64,000 nt of DNA from Candidatus Hydrogenedentota bacterium (GTDB lineage Bacteria; Hydrogenedentota; Hydrogenedentia; Hydrogenedentales; CAITNO01). The notes under the pieces were generated by a model that worked only from the letters and a program-made list of their open reading frames with translations, had not been told where the DNA came from and searched no databases. Positions 16,488-27,573 of the stretch are shown here, in pieces; position 1 is the stretch's first letter; the number at the start of each line of letters is the position of its first letter. The position numbers were made by a program, and so were the translations under genes. The stretch lies in the NCBI GenBank assembly GCA_018056705.1, contig JAGPFE010000003.1, forward strand, positions 33,953-97,952, read 5' to 3'.

Positions 16488-19400
16488 ATGGATGACGACA
16501 TGAACGAGATGACACCTATTCCTGATTATGGTCGGGGCCGGGATCTTTACGAACCTGCTACCGAACACGATGCCTGCGGGATCGGCTTTCTGTGTAACAT
16601 TGCCGGCAAGCCCTCTCATCGGATTGTCCGGGACGGGTTCCATATCCTGGTGAACCTGACCCACCGGGGGGCCTGCGGATGCGACCCGGAGACGGGGGAC
16701 GGTTGCGGCATGCTGTTGCAGTTGCCCCATCCGCTGTTCGCCCGGGTGGCCGGCGAACTGGGTTTCGACCTGCCCCAGCCGGGGCATTACGGGGTGGGCA
16801 TGCTGTTTCTGCCCCGGGACCGGGAGGCCAGGGATTTTGCCATCCAGACCGTGGAACGGATAGTCGTCGAGGAAGGATTGCGGGTGCTGGGATGGCGCGA
16901 AGTGCCCCGGGACCGGGATGCCATAGGCTGGCTCGCGCGCCGCAATGAACCGGACATTCGGCAGGTATTCGTGGCCGCCCCCGCGGGGATGTCACCGGAG
17001 CAGTTCGAGACCAAGTTGTTTGTCGCGCGCAAGCGATCGTCGCTGGCCATTCGCGGCAGCGGGATTCCGGGGACCGAGACGTATTACGCGCCCAGTTTTT
17101 CCAGCCGGACGATCGTGTACAAGGGACTGATGCTGCCCGAGGCCATGGACCGGTATTACGAGGACCTGAAGGACGATGATTTCGTCAGTGCCATCGCCCT
17201 CGTGCACCAGCGGTACAGCACGAACACGCTGCCCTCATGGCCGCTGGCCCAGCCTTTCCGGTTCCTGGCGCACAATGGCGAAATCAATACCCTGCGGGGT
17301 AACATCAACATGTTCACTTCCCGGGAACACCTGCTGGCTTCGCCGTTACTGGGAGAGGACGTGGCGAAACTGCGGCCGGTGCTGACACCCGATTTCAGCG
17401 ATTCGGCCATTTTTGACAACGCCTTTGAAGTGCTTGTCCGGGGCGGTTATCCCATCCAACTGGCCATGGCGATGATGATTCCCGAGCCCTGGAGCGGCCA
17501 CGAATCGATGCCCCAGGATAAGAAGGACTTCTACCGGTTCATGGCGTGCAAGATGGAGCCGTGGGACGGGCCCGCGTCCATGGCTTTCTCGGATGGCGCG
17601 CGGGTGGGCGCGGTACTCGACCGCAATGGGTTACGTCCCTCCCGGTACTGGGTGACCCGGGACGGCCGGGTGATCATGGCGTCCGAGGCGGGCGTGCTGG
17701 AGGTGCCCCAGCAGGATATTCTCCGGAAGGGGCGCCTGCAGCCGGGCCGGATGTTTTTCGTCGACACGGTGGAAGGGCGTATCGTGGAAGACGACGAGAT
17801 CAAGGAAAGTTTCGCGAGGCGGAATCCCTATGGCGAGTGGCTGGCCCGGAACTTGGTGTCCGTGCCTTCAAAACCTGGACTGGACAGCGGCAAGGTACTT
17901 CCGGCCGAGTCGGCTACCCTCCTGGAGCGGGAAGTGGCCTTCGGATACACCGTGGAGGACCGGGAAATCCTGATCGGTCCCATGGCCGAAACGGGACAGG
18001 AACCCGTGGGCTCCATGGGGAACGATGAACCCCTGGCCGTACTTTCCAACCGGCCGCAATTGCTCTACAACTATTTCAAGCAACTGTTCGCCCAGGTGAC
18101 GAATCCCCCGATCGACCCCATCCGCGAAGAGATTGTCATGTCCCTGGAAACGACCATCGGACGAGAGGGAAATCTCCTGGAAGAACGTCCGGAGGACTGC
18201 CGCCAGTTGCATCTGCCGGCACCCATTCTGACGGACGCCCAGGCCGCGTGGATCCGGGAACTGGACGAGCCTGGGCTCCGCACGCGGGTGCTTTCGACCC
18301 TGTTCCCGGCCGAAGAAGGACCAGCGGGCGTAACCAGGGCGCTGGACCGCCTGTGCGCGGAAGCCGAAGCGGCCGTGGACGAAGGGTACTCGATTTTAGT
18401 GCTGTCCGACCGTGGGGTAAACGAGCACATGGCGGCCCTGCCCGCCCTGCTGGCCACCGGCGGCGTGCACCATCACCTGGTCCGTCGTCAGAAGCGCGCG
18501 CTGTGCGGCATCGTGGTCGAGTCGGGTGAACCGCGCGAAGTCATGCACTGCTGCCTGTTGCTGGGCTATGGCGCGGGCGCCATCAATCCCTGGCTGGCCT
18601 ACGAGGTGGTCGACGACATGTTCGCGACCGGCCGCGTCGACGTGCCGGACGCCGAGAAGGCGAAAAGCCTGTACATCAAGGCCCTGAACAAGGGCATTCT
18701 CAAGACCATGTCCAAGATCGGTATCTCCACGCTGCAGAGTTACCGGTGCGCCCAGATTTTCGAAGCGCTTGGCCTGGGCCAGGAAGTGGTGGACCGTTGT
18801 TTTGCCGGGACGGCGTCACGCATCGCCGGGATCGATTTCGAGGACATAGGCCGGGAAACGCTGATGCGTCACGGCGCCGCGTGGCCGCGCACCCGCGCGC
18901 CGTTCCGGGATCCGGGTGGTCGCTACCGGTGGCGCAGGCGGGGCGAATTCCACCAGTGGAACCCGGTGACCATCGCGAAGTTGCAGCATGCCACGAGACT
19001 GGGGGACGCGCGAACCTACGAAGAGTTTTCCCGGGAAGTCAACGACCGGAACCGGACGTTTGCCACCCTGCGGGGCCTGTTGCGGTTCAGGAAAGGGAAT
19101 CCCGTGCCGCTGGAAGAAGTGGAATCCGCGGCGAACATCGTAAAGCGGTTCTGCACGGGGGCCATGTCTTTCGGATCGATCAGCCGCGAAGCCCACGAAA
19201 CCCTGGCCATCGCGATGAATGAGATCGGCGGACGGAGCAATACCGGTGAAGGGGGCGAGGATCCGAAACGGTTTGAACCGGATCCCGACGGCAGGCTGCG
19301 GCGCAGCGCGATCAAGCAGGTGGCCTCCGCGCGGTTCGGCGTGACCAACGAGTACCTTGTGAACGCGGATGAGCTGCAGATCAAGATGGCCCAGGGCGCC

Positions 19401-21077
19401 AAGCCGGGCGAGGGCGGCCAGTTGCCTGGACACAAGGTGTTCGAAGAGATCGCCAAGGTTCGTTACTCGACGCCGGGGGTGGAACTGATTTCGCCGCCTC
19501 CGCATCATGATATCTACTCGATCGAAGACCTCGCCCAGTTGATCCACGACCTCAAAAACGCCAACGTTCACGCGGCGGTATCGGTGAAACTGGTGTCGGA
19601 AGTGGGCGTGGGCACGATCGCGGCGGGGGTGTCCAAGGGCAAGGCGGACCTGGTGCTGATCAGTGGACACGACGGTGGCACGGGGGCCTCGCCGCTGAGT
19701 TCCATCAAGTACGCGGGGTTACCATGGGAACTGGGGCTGGCGGAGACCCACCAGGTGCTGGTCCGCAACGACCTGCGCGACCGGATCCGGGTGCAGGTGG
19801 ACGGCCAGTTGAAAACGGGCCGGGACGTGGCCATTGCCGCCCTGCTCGGGGCAGATGAATTCGGTTTCGCCACGGCACCGTTGATCGTCAGCGGCTGCAT
19901 CATGATGCGCAAGTGTCACCTGAACACCTGTCCCGTTGGCGTGGCTACCCAGGATCCCGAGTTGCGCAAGAAGTTCAGTGGCAAGCCGGAGTACGTGATC
20001 CGGTATTTCTTCTTCGTGGCCGAGGAACTGCGGCGGATCATGGCGGAGTTAGGCTTCCGAACGGTCAACGAAATGATCGGGCGATCCGACATGCTTGAGT
20101 TCGATCCCATGCCCGAGCACTGGAAAGCCAAAAAGGTTGACCTGTCGCGGGTGCTGGAGCGGGTGGAACCTTGGGAAGGATCCACGCGGTACTGTTCCAG
20201 AAAGCAGGATCACGGGATCGATCGCGCCCTGGACCATGTCCTGATGGAAAAGGCCCGCCCCGCCCTGGAACGCAAGGAACCCGTGCGGTTTGGTATCCAG
20301 ATCCGCAACGTGAACCGGACGGTGGGTACCATGCTGTCCAGCGAATTAACGCGCCGTCACAAGCTGGGCATGTACGGTGGCCAGTTGCCGGAAGACACCG
20401 TGTGGATCGACTGCGACGGCGTGGCCGGCCAGAGTTTTGGTGCTTTCGCCATCCAGGGTGTTACGCTGTGCGTGAGGGGCGAAGCCAACGACTACTGTGG
20501 CAAGGGCCTCTCTGGCGGGAAGATCATCGTGAAGCCCCCCGAGGATTTCCCGGGGGTTCCGGAAAAGAACATCATCGTGGGGAACGTGGCCCTGTTTGGC
20601 GCGACCGGCGGCGAGGCCTATTTCCGGGGCGTCGCGGGAGAACGGTTCTGCGTGCGGAACAGCGGGGCCTGGGCGGTGGTGGAAGGCGTGGGGGATCATG
20701 GCTGCGAATACATGACGGGCGGTCGGGCGGTCATCCTTGGCCCGACGGGTCGCAATTTCGCGGCAGGCATGAGCGGCGGGGTCGCGTTCGTGTATGACCC
20801 GGATGGCGTGTTTCCGGGGCGGTGCAACCGCGCGATGGTTGACCTGAAACCGTTGCACGCGGAGAGCCTGCCCGAACTCCGCCGCATGCTGGAACGCCAC
20901 GCGCGGTATACCGGGAGCCCGATTGCCGCGCGCATCCTGGAACATTGGGAAGAAGAGTTGAAGCACTTCATCCGGGTAATGCCGAGGGATTTTGCCCGGG
21001 TGATCCGGGAACGGCGCGAGCGTGAACGCGCCGCCCTGGCGATGAAGGAGGAAAGTCATGTGGCCGCCCAAGCATAA
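16488..21077 (+). CDS. gltB: glutamate synthase, large (alpha) subunit
   Basis: A 1529-residue GOGAT large subunit. It takes ammonia from glutamine and adds it to 2-oxoglutarate to give glutamate. The N-terminal class II amidotransferase domain has its nucleophile at Cys30 (HDACGIGF), normally exposed by removal of the short propeptide. Then come the central domain, the FMN/2-oxoglutarate barrel (about 830-1200) with the 3Fe-4S cysteines Cys1137, Cys1143 and Cys1148 spaced as in known GltB, and the C-terminal GXGXG beta-helix (about 1270-1500). Several ATGs lie close together at the start; 16488 is the longest with a GGGA site. The last 20 bases overlap gltD. Confidence 0.97.
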   Translation: MDDDMNEMTPIPDYGRGRDLYEPATEHDACGIGFLCNIAGKPSHRIVRDGFHILVNLTHRGACGCDPETGDGCGMLLQLPHPLFARVAGELGFDLPQPGHYGVGMLFLPRDREARDFAIQTVERIVVEEGLRVLGWREVPRDRDAIGWLARRNEPDIRQVFVAAPAGMSPEQFETKLFVARKRSSLAIRGSGIPGTETYYAPSFSSRTIVYKGLMLPEAMDRYYEDLKDDDFVSAIALVHQRYSTNTLPSWPLAQPFRFLAHNGEINTLRGNINMFTSREHLLASPLLGEDVAKLRPVLTPDFSDSAIFDNAFEVLVRGGYPIQLAMAMMIPEPWSGHESMPQDKKDFYRFMACKMEPWDGPASMAFSDGARVGAVLDRNGLRPSRYWVTRDGRVIMASEAGVLEVPQQDILRKGRLQPGRMFFVDTVEGRIVEDDEIKESFARRNPYGEWLARNLVSVPSKPGLDSGKVLPAESATLLEREVAFGYTVEDREILIGPMAETGQEPVGSMGNDEPLAVLSNRPQLLYNYFKQLFAQVTNPPIDPIREEIVMSLETTIGREGNLLEERPEDCRQLHLPAPILTDAQAAWIRELDEPGLRTRVLSTLFPAEEGPAGVTRALDRLCAEAEAAVDEGYSILVLSDRGVNEHMAALPALLATGGVHHHLVRRQKRALCGIVVESGEPREVMHCCLLLGYGAGAINPWLAYEVVDDMFATGRVDVPDAEKAKSLYIKALNKGILKTMSKIGISTLQSYRCAQIFEALGLGQEVVDRCFAGTASRIAGIDFEDIGRETLMRHGAAWPRTRAPFRDPGGRYRWRRRGEFHQWNPVTIAKLQHATRLGDARTYEEFSREVNDRNRTFATLRGLLRFRKGNPVPLEEVESAANIVKRFCTGAMSFGSISREAHETLAIAMNEIGGRSNTGEGGEDPKRFEPDPDGRLRRSAIKQVASARFGVTNEYLVNADELQIKMAQGAKPGEGGQLPGHKVFEEIAKVRYSTPGVELISPPPHHDIYSIEDLAQLIHDLKNANVHAAVSVKLVSEVGVGTIAAGVSKGKADLVLISGHDGGTGASPLSSIKYAGLPWELGLAETHQVLVRNDLRDRIRVQVDGQLKTGRDVAIAALLGADEFGFATAPLIVSGCIMMRKCHLNTCPVGVATQDPELRKKFSGKPEYVIRYFFFVAEELRRIMAELGFRTVNEMIGRSDMLEFDPMPEHWKAKKVDLSRVLERVEPWEGSTRYCSRKQDHGIDRALDHVLMEKARPALERKEPVRFGIQIRNVNRTVGTMLSSELTRRHKLGMYGGQLPEDTVWIDCDGVAGQSFGAFAIQGVTLCVRGEANDYCGKGLSGGKIIVKPPEDFPGVPEKNIIVGNVALFGATGGEAYFRGVAGERFCVRNSGAWAVVEGVGDHGCEYMTGGRAVILGPTGRNFAAGMSGGVAFVYDPDGVFPGRCNRAMVDLKPLHAESLPELRRMLERHARYTGSPIAARILEHWEEELKHFIRVMPRDFARVIRERRERERAALAMKEESHVAAQA

Positions 21078-22563
21078 GGGATTCATGGTCTTCAACCGGG
21101 AGTTGCCGCCGTACGAGCCTCCCGAATCGCGGGTGAAGCACTTCAGGGAGTTTTCCACTTCCCTGCCAGGAGATCGGCTGAAGGCCCAGGGGTACCGATG
21201 CATGAACTGCGGCGTGCCTTTCTGTCACAGCGGATGCCCCCTGGGAAACCAGATTCCCGATTTCAACGACCTGGTGAAGGAGGACGACTGGCGGGGCGCG
21301 CTCGAAGTGCTGCTGAGCACCAATAACTTCCCGGAATTTACCGGGAGGATCTGTCCCGCGCCCTGTGAAAGCGCGTGCGTGCTGGGCATCAACGAGCCGC
21401 CGGTGACCATCGAGATGATCGAGAAGGAGATTGCCGACCGGGGCTGGGCGGAGGGCTGGATCAAGCCTGAACCGCCCAGGGTCCGCACGGGCAGGCGGGT
21501 GGCGATCGTGGGATCTGGGCCTTCCGGGCTGGCCGCCGCCCAGCAGTTGAACCGGGCAGGTCACCACGTGGTGGTGTACGAACGGTCCGACGAGCCCGGT
21601 GGACTGCTCATGTATGGTATTCCGAACTTCAAGCTGGACAAGGACCTGGTGCGCCGCCGGATCGCGCTGATCGAGGCGGAAGGTGTGGAATTCCGGTGCA
21701 ACGCCGAGGTGGGGGTGAACGTGCCGCTCAGCGAACTGGACCGGTACGACGCGGTGCTGCTGGCGATTGGGTCCACCCGTCCCCGGACCATGGTTGATCT
21801 GGGGGTTCCCGGGGCTGACCTGGAAGGCATCTACCCGGCGATGCGCTTTCTGACCCAGGCGACCCGCCGGGTACTCGGCAAACCCATCCATGACCGGGAA
21901 ATCACGGCGACGGGCAAGCGGGTGGTGGTGATCGGCGGCGGCGACACGGGATCGGATTGCGTGGGCACGTCCCTGCGCCAGGGCGCGGCGTCCGTGCTGA
22001 ACATCGAGTTGTTTCCCCGTCCTCCCCTGGCGCGCGCGCCCCGGAACCCGTGGCCGGAATGGGACTTCGTGCTGCGTACCTCGACCAGTCACAAGGAGGC
22101 CCCGGGCGGCGACTGCCGCGAATGGTGTATCAACACCAAATCCTTCGAAGATGACGGGACGGGACACGTGTGTGCCTTGCACGTGGTCCGGGTAGAGTGG
22201 AGCGAACCCGATGCTTCAGGCCGCCGCCAGATGCGGGAAATTCCCGGATCGGAAACGCGTATCGAGTGCGATCTCGTGCTGCTGGCCATGGGGTTCGTGG
22301 AGCCCGAGACGGACCGAATCGCGCCTGCCCTGGGCCTGGAACTGGAACGGAACCGTTTCGGCCAAGCCATCCGGGCGATCGACGGGTACGCGACCACCCG
22401 GCCGGGCGTGTTCGTGGCGGGAGATGCCCGTCGGGGTCAGTCCCTCGTGGTGTGGGCGATTTCCGAAGGACGGGAAGCGGCCCGCCAGATCGACGAGTAC
22501 CTGATGGGCCAGTCGGAACTCCCCGCCCGGGACGCCATGGTATATGGTTCCGTCAAGGCTTGA
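21058..22563 (+). CDS. gltD: glutamate synthase, small (beta) subunit
   Basis: This 501-residue flavoprotein supplies electrons from NAD(P)H to GltB. N-terminal cysteines for the 4Fe-4S clusters are at 48, 51, 56 and 60 ([13 protein letters not shown]), with a second set around 100-110 ([12 protein letters not shown]). The FAD-binding [11 protein letters not shown] is near 158 and the NADPH-binding GGGDTGSDC near 295. The start at 21058 has an ideal AAGGAGG site and lies inside the 3' end of gltB, so the subunits are translationally coupled. Its 3' end overlaps the convergent FG-GAP gene by 11 bases. Confidence 0.96.
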   Translation: MWPPKHKGFMVFNRELPPYEPPESRVKHFREFSTSLPGDRLKAQGYRCMNCGVPFCHSGCPLGNQIPDFNDLVKEDDWRGALEVLLSTNNFPEFTGRICPAPCESACVLGINEPPVTIEMIEKEIADRGWAEGWIKPEPPRVRTGRRVAIVGSGPSGLAAAQQLNRAGHHVVVYERSDEPGGLLMYGIPNFKLDKDLVRRRIALIEAEGVEFRCNAEVGVNVPLSELDRYDAVLLAIGSTRPRTMVDLGVPGADLEGIYPAMRFLTQATRRVLGKPIHDREITATGKRVVVIGGGDTGSDCVGTSLRQGAASVLNIELFPRPPLARAPRNPWPEWDFVLRTSTSHKEAPGGDCREWCINTKSFEDDGTGHVCALHVVRVEWSEPDASGRRQMREIPGSETRIECDLVLLAMGFVEPETDRIAPALGLELERNRFGQAIRAIDGYATTRPGVFVAGDARRGQSLVVWAISEGREAARQIDEYLMGQSELPARDAMVYGSVKA

Positions 22564-24742
22564 CCGTTTCTGGCTTCAGGGTGCCTGGCGGGAACCAGTA
22601 CAGGAAACCGTCTTCGGCCCCGATCAGTAACTCATCCACGCCGTCTCCGTCCAGGTCGCCCACGGCGGGGCAGGTGGAGTGGCCCGACAGGACAAGGTCC
22701 GACATCGGCCCCTCGTCCCGGAAGACCTGCCGCCCGTCTTCGCCCGTGCCACGCCACAGGTTCACGTTGACCCCGTTCATGATCAGGTCCAGCCGGCCAT
22801 CCCGGTCCCAGTCGGTCATGACCAGCGTGCGCCGGCCCGATCGCCCGGCCCAGCCCCCGTTGGCGCGCAGGAGGGATTGTTCAGAGGCCGGTGGCGAGAG
22901 GAACGGAACCGGGTTTTCCGGAAGGTAGACGGTCCGGGCGTCCCGGACCACCGCCCGGTCCCGTCCGCGATCGCTGCAGAGAAACAGGGGATCTCCCGAT
23001 GGGGAACGCTGCTGGAGGTCGTTAACACCGTCTCCGTTGATGTCGATGGAAAGGGGCCTGCCACCTCCATCCCGGACCCCCATGGTTTCCGGATCGGCCA
23101 CGTGAAAGATCCGCCGGCCGGGTGCGAGGGCGTAGCGCTGTTCCGGTCCCAGGCGCTCGTACCACGCGAGAAATCCCTCGTGATCCACGGCCACGAGGTC
23201 CATCAATCCGTCCTTGTTCAGGTCGATCACGGCCAGCTTGGTGCGCCATTCCACGACGAGGTCCCCTGGTTCCGGGTGCCACCAGTTCCAATGGGGACGG
23301 GGCGGTTCATCCGGCCAGGCGACATGGACCGGCTCGGCAGGGGCCAGTTCGGGATGCTGCCGCGTGCCCATGTTGCGGAACCACACGATTTTGCCCACGA
23401 TAGTATTGCAGAGAATATCCGGCAGGCCGTCTCCATCCCAGTCAGCCACGGTGGGGATGGTGTATCCCCACTTCGCCTCGGCCGGACCCTGGATCGAGAG
23501 GTTGGGACCCGCCTGGAACCGGATGACCGTGCCGCCCGCGGTCAGCCGGACCGGCGTTTCCCATCGGGGTGGATTGCCACCGAGATTTTCGATCCACTCC
23601 AGGAAGCCCGCGGTGTTGCCGCTGACCAGGTCCATGTCCCCGTCACCGTCCCAGTCCACGATGTCGGGGGTGGCGAGGGCGCCGCACTTGACCTTGTCCG
23701 CGCGTTGCCGGAAGAAAACGGGTGGTTTCAGTCGCGGGAGTGTGCCCGCGTCATGGCCGGCGTTTTCCACGAGAACCACCCGCCCATCCTCCTGGCCGAT
23801 GACGAGATCCGTGTCTCCGTCGCGGTCCCAGTCCACGGCTACTACCTGGAGCATCTCCAGTTCCAGGCGTAGGGGCTGCCCGTCCACCTCCACCGGTCGC
23901 CCCGGGGCGAATACCGGTGCCGCGGGATCAGGGCCGATATTCTCGAACCATGTCAGGAAATCCAGGAAGGAACCGCACAGGAGATCCAGGTCTCCGTCCC
24001 GGTCCCAGTCGACCATGTTCGGGGAGGGGGTTCCGTAGACATCCACGGGTCCCTTGGAGGTCTGGAACTGTTGAAACGGCGCGTACCAGGGCTTCTCGTT
24101 GGTACCTTCATTTCGCGCCCACCCCACGTAGCCGTGGAGTGGCCCACCCGTCCATCGGCCTGACGGGTCATACGCATCATCCCATCCATATTCCCTCCAG
24201 TCGCTGTAGCCGATGATCACGTCAGTCCGGCCGTCGCCGTCCACGTCGGCGAAGCGGTACTGGCAGTCCCGGTCGTAATGTTTGGGAGGCGGTACGGGAA
24301 TCGGCTCGGGTCGCGCGAAGCCGTTTTGCTGAAAATCCCGGTAAGCGATCCCCGGTTCGCAGACAATGACATGGTTTGCCACGTACGACACGGTCACGTT
24401 TCGCCGTTGCCGTCGATCGATGATCCGGGCGGGACGCAGTATGCCCGAGCCGTCGTTTTCGAACCACGCCAGGCCCGGCGAGGGCATGCCCGCGCTCGAT
24501 ACCAGCAGGTCCAGGTCTCCGTCGCCGTCGTAATCCATGGGAAGGGGCACGGCCCACAGTCCCCATCCGGCATCGCATACAAGGTCATTCCGATTGTAGG
24601 CCAGTTTCCGGTGTTCGCCGAAATCGTCTTCCGCCACGGCGACCCATGCCGCGAGGGCCGCCGTGGCCAGCAGGATATTCCACCGCATCATTCGTTCCCG
24701 TTTTCGGACCTGTTTTTTGAACCGCGTGGCGCGATTTGCCAT
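22553..24742 (-). CDS. secreted FG-GAP/VCBS repeat protein
   Basis: A 729-residue exported protein. A basic stretch and a hydrophobic core (about 20-37, ending A-V-A) form a signal peptide. The rest is a run of about ten calcium-binding-like blades built on D-W-D-R/G-D-G-D-x-D-L (for example DYDGDGDLDLL, DWDRDGDTDLVIG, DWDGDGDMDLV, DLDGDGVDELLIG), typical of integrin-like beta-propellers. Such proteins usually bind surfaces, polysaccharides or partners and are not enzymes. The ATG at 24742 directly follows the TGA of the upstream hydrolase (TGAATG), suggesting coupling. An internal ATG at 24691 would give a shorter, more typical signal peptide and cannot be excluded. The 3' end overlaps gltD by 11 bases tail to tail. 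Confidence 0.8.
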   Translation of the reverse strand: MANRATRFKKQVRKRERMMRWNILLATAALAAWVAVAEDDFGEHRKLAYNRNDLVCDAGWGLWAVPLPMDYDGDGDLDLLVSSAGMPSPGLAWFENDGSGILRPARIIDRRQRRNVTVSYVANHVIVCEPGIAYRDFQQNGFARPEPIPVPPPKHYDRDCQYRFADVDGDGRTDVIIGYSDWREYGWDDAYDPSGRWTGGPLHGYVGWARNEGTNEKPWYAPFQQFQTSKGPVDVYGTPSPNMVDWDRDGDLDLLCGSFLDFLTWFENIGPDPAAPVFAPGRPVEVDGQPLRLELEMLQVVAVDWDRDGDTDLVIGQEDGRVVLVENAGHDAGTLPRLKPPVFFRQRADKVKCGALATPDIVDWDGDGDMDLVSGNTAGFLEWIENLGGNPPRWETPVRLTAGGTVIRFQAGPNLSIQGPAEAKWGYTIPTVADWDGDGLPDILCNTIVGKIVWFRNMGTRQHPELAPAEPVHVAWPDEPPRPHWNWWHPEPGDLVVEWRTKLAVIDLNKDGLMDLVAVDHEGFLAWYERLGPEQRYALAPGRRIFHVADPETMGVRDGGGRPLSIDINGDGVNDLQQRSPSGDPLFLCSDRGRDRAVVRDARTVYLPENPVPFLSPPASEQSLLRANGGWAGRSGRRTLVMTDWDRDGRLDLIMNGVNVNLWRGTGEDGRQVFRDEGPMSDLVLSGHSTCPAVGDLDGDGVDELLIGAEDGFLYWFPPGTLKPETVKP

Positions 24743-25933
24743 TCAATTCTGAAATTTAAGGAGAGAGACGTCAAGACCAGCGAGAGACGCGAGAATGGCC
24801 AAGCCCGCTTCGTTGATATCGGCGTCCGAGTTACTCAAAACCACGATGCCTATTTTTTTATCGCGCAGGAACGCGATCAAACTGCGGTACCCCCCGGTTC
24901 CCCCATCATGAACAACGAGGGTGTCGCTGCCGTCTTCCAGTTGAGCCAGGTGCCAGGCCAACCCTACGCGGAGTCGATCATTGACCTCGAAGCGAGGTTG
25001 AAGGCTGGATGCGACAGCCGACTGGATCGGGTTTTCCCCGATGCCCATGTTCGCGGCCAGGAATTTCAACATGTCGTTCATGCTGGTTCGGATTCCTCCC
25101 GCGCCGGCAAAAACGCCCAGGTCCCAGTTTTCGACAGCCGTGGGCAATCCCACAAAATCGAAATCCAGAAACAGGCTGTATCCCTGGGCCACGCGATTTT
25201 TCTGAGATTCAGAAAGCGTGATGCTCGTGTCCTTCATGCCCAGGGGAGTAGTGACATAGTGGATCAACGCGTTCTCATACCCGTTTCCGCTTATTCGTCC
25301 GAGTAAGTGTCCCAGCAACCCCATCCCCAGGTTGGAGTACTCATACCTGGTGCCAGGCTTGCCGCTGAGCGTACAGCGGGCCAGAAAGTCATACAGGTTT
25401 TGTTCGGTATAGTGGGCGTAAGGATTTGCTGGATTGTATCCGGTTGTTTTTTCCAGGTCATCAGGAAGCCGCGGCAGGCCGGAAGTATGGGTGGCAAGAT
25501 CGGCAAACGTGATTTTCCGGTCTTCGAATGCGGGCAGGGTACATCCGGAAGGCATGCCCCTATCCGCGGCGTCATCCAGTTTCACAAGGCCCTCCTCCAC
25601 CAGTCGCGCCAGAAGGATCCCCGTAAAAGTTTTCGAGATGGATCCGATTTCAAAGATCGTGTCTCCGTTCGGTTTTTTTCCGAACGGGTACCTGGTCTTG
25701 CCATAACTTATCGTATAATATTCATTATCTTTGATTATGCCCACAACGATTCCTATGGACCGATGTCGGCAGATCAACGGTTGAATGGCCTTATCCACGG
25801 GACGCTGGATTTCTGGAGGCGCCTGCCAGCGCTTCGTGGAGCAACATCCAATTTCCACTACCGCCGTAATCCCCAGGAGCACGACCAGTACCCGTGGGAA
25901 CGCGGTCCTAAAAAGATTTTTTCGCGCAAGCAT
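24743..25933 (-). CDS. serine hydrolase of the class C beta-lactamase / DD-peptidase fold
   Basis: A 396-residue exported serine hydrolase. The catalytic SxxK tetrad is S98-I-S-K101 in IGSISKTFTG. The second motif is Y199-S-N201 in YEYSNLGMG. The third motif is HDGGTGG near 351, in place of K-T-G. All three family motifs are intact. The N-terminus is a signal sequence that ends E-I-G-C30-C31, so it may be a lipoprotein, although the lipobox is imperfect. This fold covers beta-lactamases, peptidoglycan peptidases and esterases, and nothing in the sequence settles which, so an antibiotic-resistance role should not be assumed. An AAGGAAA site precedes the ATG. The FG-GAP gene follows without a gap. 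Confidence 0.83.
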   Translation of the reverse strand: MLARKNLFRTAFPRVLVVLLGITAVVEIGCCSTKRWQAPPEIQRPVDKAIQPLICRHRSIGIVVGIIKDNEYYTISYGKTRYPFGKKPNGDTIFEIGSISKTFTGILLARLVEEGLVKLDDAADRGMPSGCTLPAFEDRKITFADLATHTSGLPRLPDDLEKTTGYNPANPYAHYTEQNLYDFLARCTLSGKPGTRYEYSNLGMGLLGHLLGRISGNGYENALIHYVTTPLGMKDTSITLSESQKNRVAQGYSLFLDFDFVGLPTAVENWDLGVFAGAGGIRTSMNDMLKFLAANMGIGENPIQSAVASSLQPRFEVNDRLRVGLAWHLAQLEDGSDTLVVHDGGTGGYRSLIAFLRDKKIGIVVLSNSDADINEAGLAILASLAGLDVSLLKFQN

Positions 25934-26016
25934 GGGGACTTTCCTTTTCCGAAGGTTTCATTATCGGAAAGACGCGTCAGGTCGAAAATCTATTCATGGG
26001 CGCCGATGGTCCGTTT

Positions 26017-27426
26017 TCATGTTGGTGGCGTGGTTTCGCTGAACAGGTTGATACGCTCCCATTTTCCGCCGTGGAATCGCAGGATGATCGACACGCTGAG
26101 GGTCATGATGAAGATGGTGGCCCCGATCCACGCGCCAAAGGTTTCCAGGCCCAGCCCGATGGATAACCCCGCGGAGAGGGGCAGCCCGAACCCATAAGCC
26201 AGCAGGGCGGTGGCCCACATGATCCACCGGGTGTCGCCCGCGCCCCGCAAGGCCCCGCTCAGGGTGATGTTGATGGCGTCGAAAGCCTGGAAAAAGGCGG
26301 CCAGGATCAGCAGGCGATGGGCCAGGTGAACGACCTCGGGATTGTCCGGACGGAAAAGGGTTCGGGTCAGCGCACCTCCCGCGGCGGCAATCAGGATGCC
26401 CGCGGTGACCATGTAAGCCACGGACAGGCACACCGCGGTCCAGGCCCTGGAACGCGCCCGACGACGATCCCCCCGGCCGATCCACTGTCCCACGATGGCC
26501 GCGATGCCCTGGTGGATGCCGATCACCGGCATGAACGTGATGGAATTGAAACTCAGGGCGATGGTGTTGGCCGCCATCTGTACCGGACCGAACCGGCCGA
26601 TGATGTAGGAAATCCAGATCCACCAGTTGGCCACGTCCAGGAACATCGCGAGGGCCGCGGGCGCGCCTACCCGGACCAATTCCCGGCACATCGGCAGGCT
26701 GGGCCGCCACCCCCGGAGGGTACCGTATACCGCCCGGTTGGACCGTGACAGAAATACCGCCATCAGGAGCAGGGCCTGGGTGCCCATGGCCATTACCGTT
26801 GCCGTGGCTGCCCCGGACACGCCCATGGCCGGAAAACCGTATTTTCCGAAAATCAGCAGGTAATTCAGGACCAGGTTGACCGCGTTGCCGAGCAGGGCGG
26901 CGTACATGGTGACCGCCGGACGCCCGATACCCTGGAAAAAGCCGGACAGGGCTGCCACCAGGCTGACGAAATAATAGCCGGCCAGTCGCACGCGGAAATA
27001 GGCTTTTTCCAGCGCGGCGACTTCGGGCGCGTGGCCCATGCTGTCAAACAGGGGCGAAGTCAGGGGATACAGCAGCAGGGCCAGTACCACGGCCGCCAGG
27101 GACAGGTGGATGCCCTGCCAGGTGTAGCGGGCGCAATCCGGGCGATTTCCCTGTCCGTACCGTTGCGCCACGAAGGCCGTGGTCATGCTGGTAAAGCCCA
27201 TGGCCAGCGTGCTCAGCGTGTAGGCGGCGATATCCGCCGATCCCACCGCCGCCAGGGCGTCTTCGGAGCGCAACCACCCGATCATGACGCGGTCCATGAA
27301 GCCCATCACGGTGTAGGACAGCATGCCCAGCACGATGGGTCCGGACACCCGGAGAATCTCCCGGATCCCCGTTCCCGGCGGTTCGGGTGGCGAAGCGGTG
27401 ACCATGGTATCTGACGGTTGGGCCAA
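26017..27426 (-). CDS. MATE-family efflux transporter
   Basis: A 469-residue membrane protein with about 12 hydrophobic helices in two similar halves, as in MATE (NorM-type) cation/drug antiporters. The N-terminal half opens PIVLGMLSYTVMGFMDRVMIGWL-like, with the usual M-D/V-D-x-x-M-I-G pattern of the first helix pair. A matching pattern, including an NLVLNYLLIFGKYGFPAMGV-like stretch, sits in the middle. The start at 27426 is a TTG only 4 bases from AGGGAGG; an ATG at 27405 is the alternative. It is divergent from the sulfotransferase-like gene. The substrate is unknown. Confidence 0.88.
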   Translation of the reverse strand: MAQPSDTMVTASPPEPPGTGIREILRVSGPIVLGMLSYTVMGFMDRVMIGWLRSEDALAAVGSADIAAYTLSTLAMGFTSMTTAFVAQRYGQGNRPDCARYTWQGIHLSLAAVVLALLLYPLTSPLFDSMGHAPEVAALEKAYFRVRLAGYYFVSLVAALSGFFQGIGRPAVTMYAALLGNAVNLVLNYLLIFGKYGFPAMGVSGAATATVMAMGTQALLLMAVFLSRSNRAVYGTLRGWRPSLPMCRELVRVGAPAALAMFLDVANWWIWISYIIGRFGPVQMAANTIALSFNSITFMPVIGIHQGIAAIVGQWIGRGDRRRARSRAWTAVCLSVAYMVTAGILIAAAGGALTRTLFRPDNPEVVHLAHRLLILAAFFQAFDAINITLSGALRGAGDTRWIMWATALLAYGFGLPLSAGLSIGLGLETFGAWIGATIFIMTLSVSIILRFHGGKWERINLFSETTPPT

Positions 27427-27534
27427 GGGACCTCCCTGATCCGGATGGCGCGCGGAACAAGCGATCGTCTTCCCGTGTTATGGGATATCGCGGGGAGCGC
27501 GTCATCCGTGTCGTGTCTTTGCAATAATTCCTGA

Positions 27535-27564
27535 TTGGAGATGAGCGTCGCTGAAAACTATACT
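27535..27564 (+). promoter_or_regulatory. candidate promoter for the sulfotransferase-like gene
   Basis: TTGGAG (27535-27540) and TATACT (27559-27564) are 18 bases apart. Transcription would begin about 27571-27574, right at the ATG at 27574, which has no ribosome site. A leaderless transcript is therefore possible. Confidence 0.45.
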
Positions 27565-27573
27565 ATACCCGGC

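Noticed and set aside
24743..25933. Antibiotic-resistance beta-lactamase
   Set aside because: The fold and motifs fit, but so do peptidases and esterases, and the third motif is HDGG, not KTG. There is no resistance context, so only the fold is claimed.
26017..27426. Mobile resistance island around the MATE gene
   Set aside because: No transposase, integrase or base-composition break was seen; the gene has the same GC character as its neighbours.
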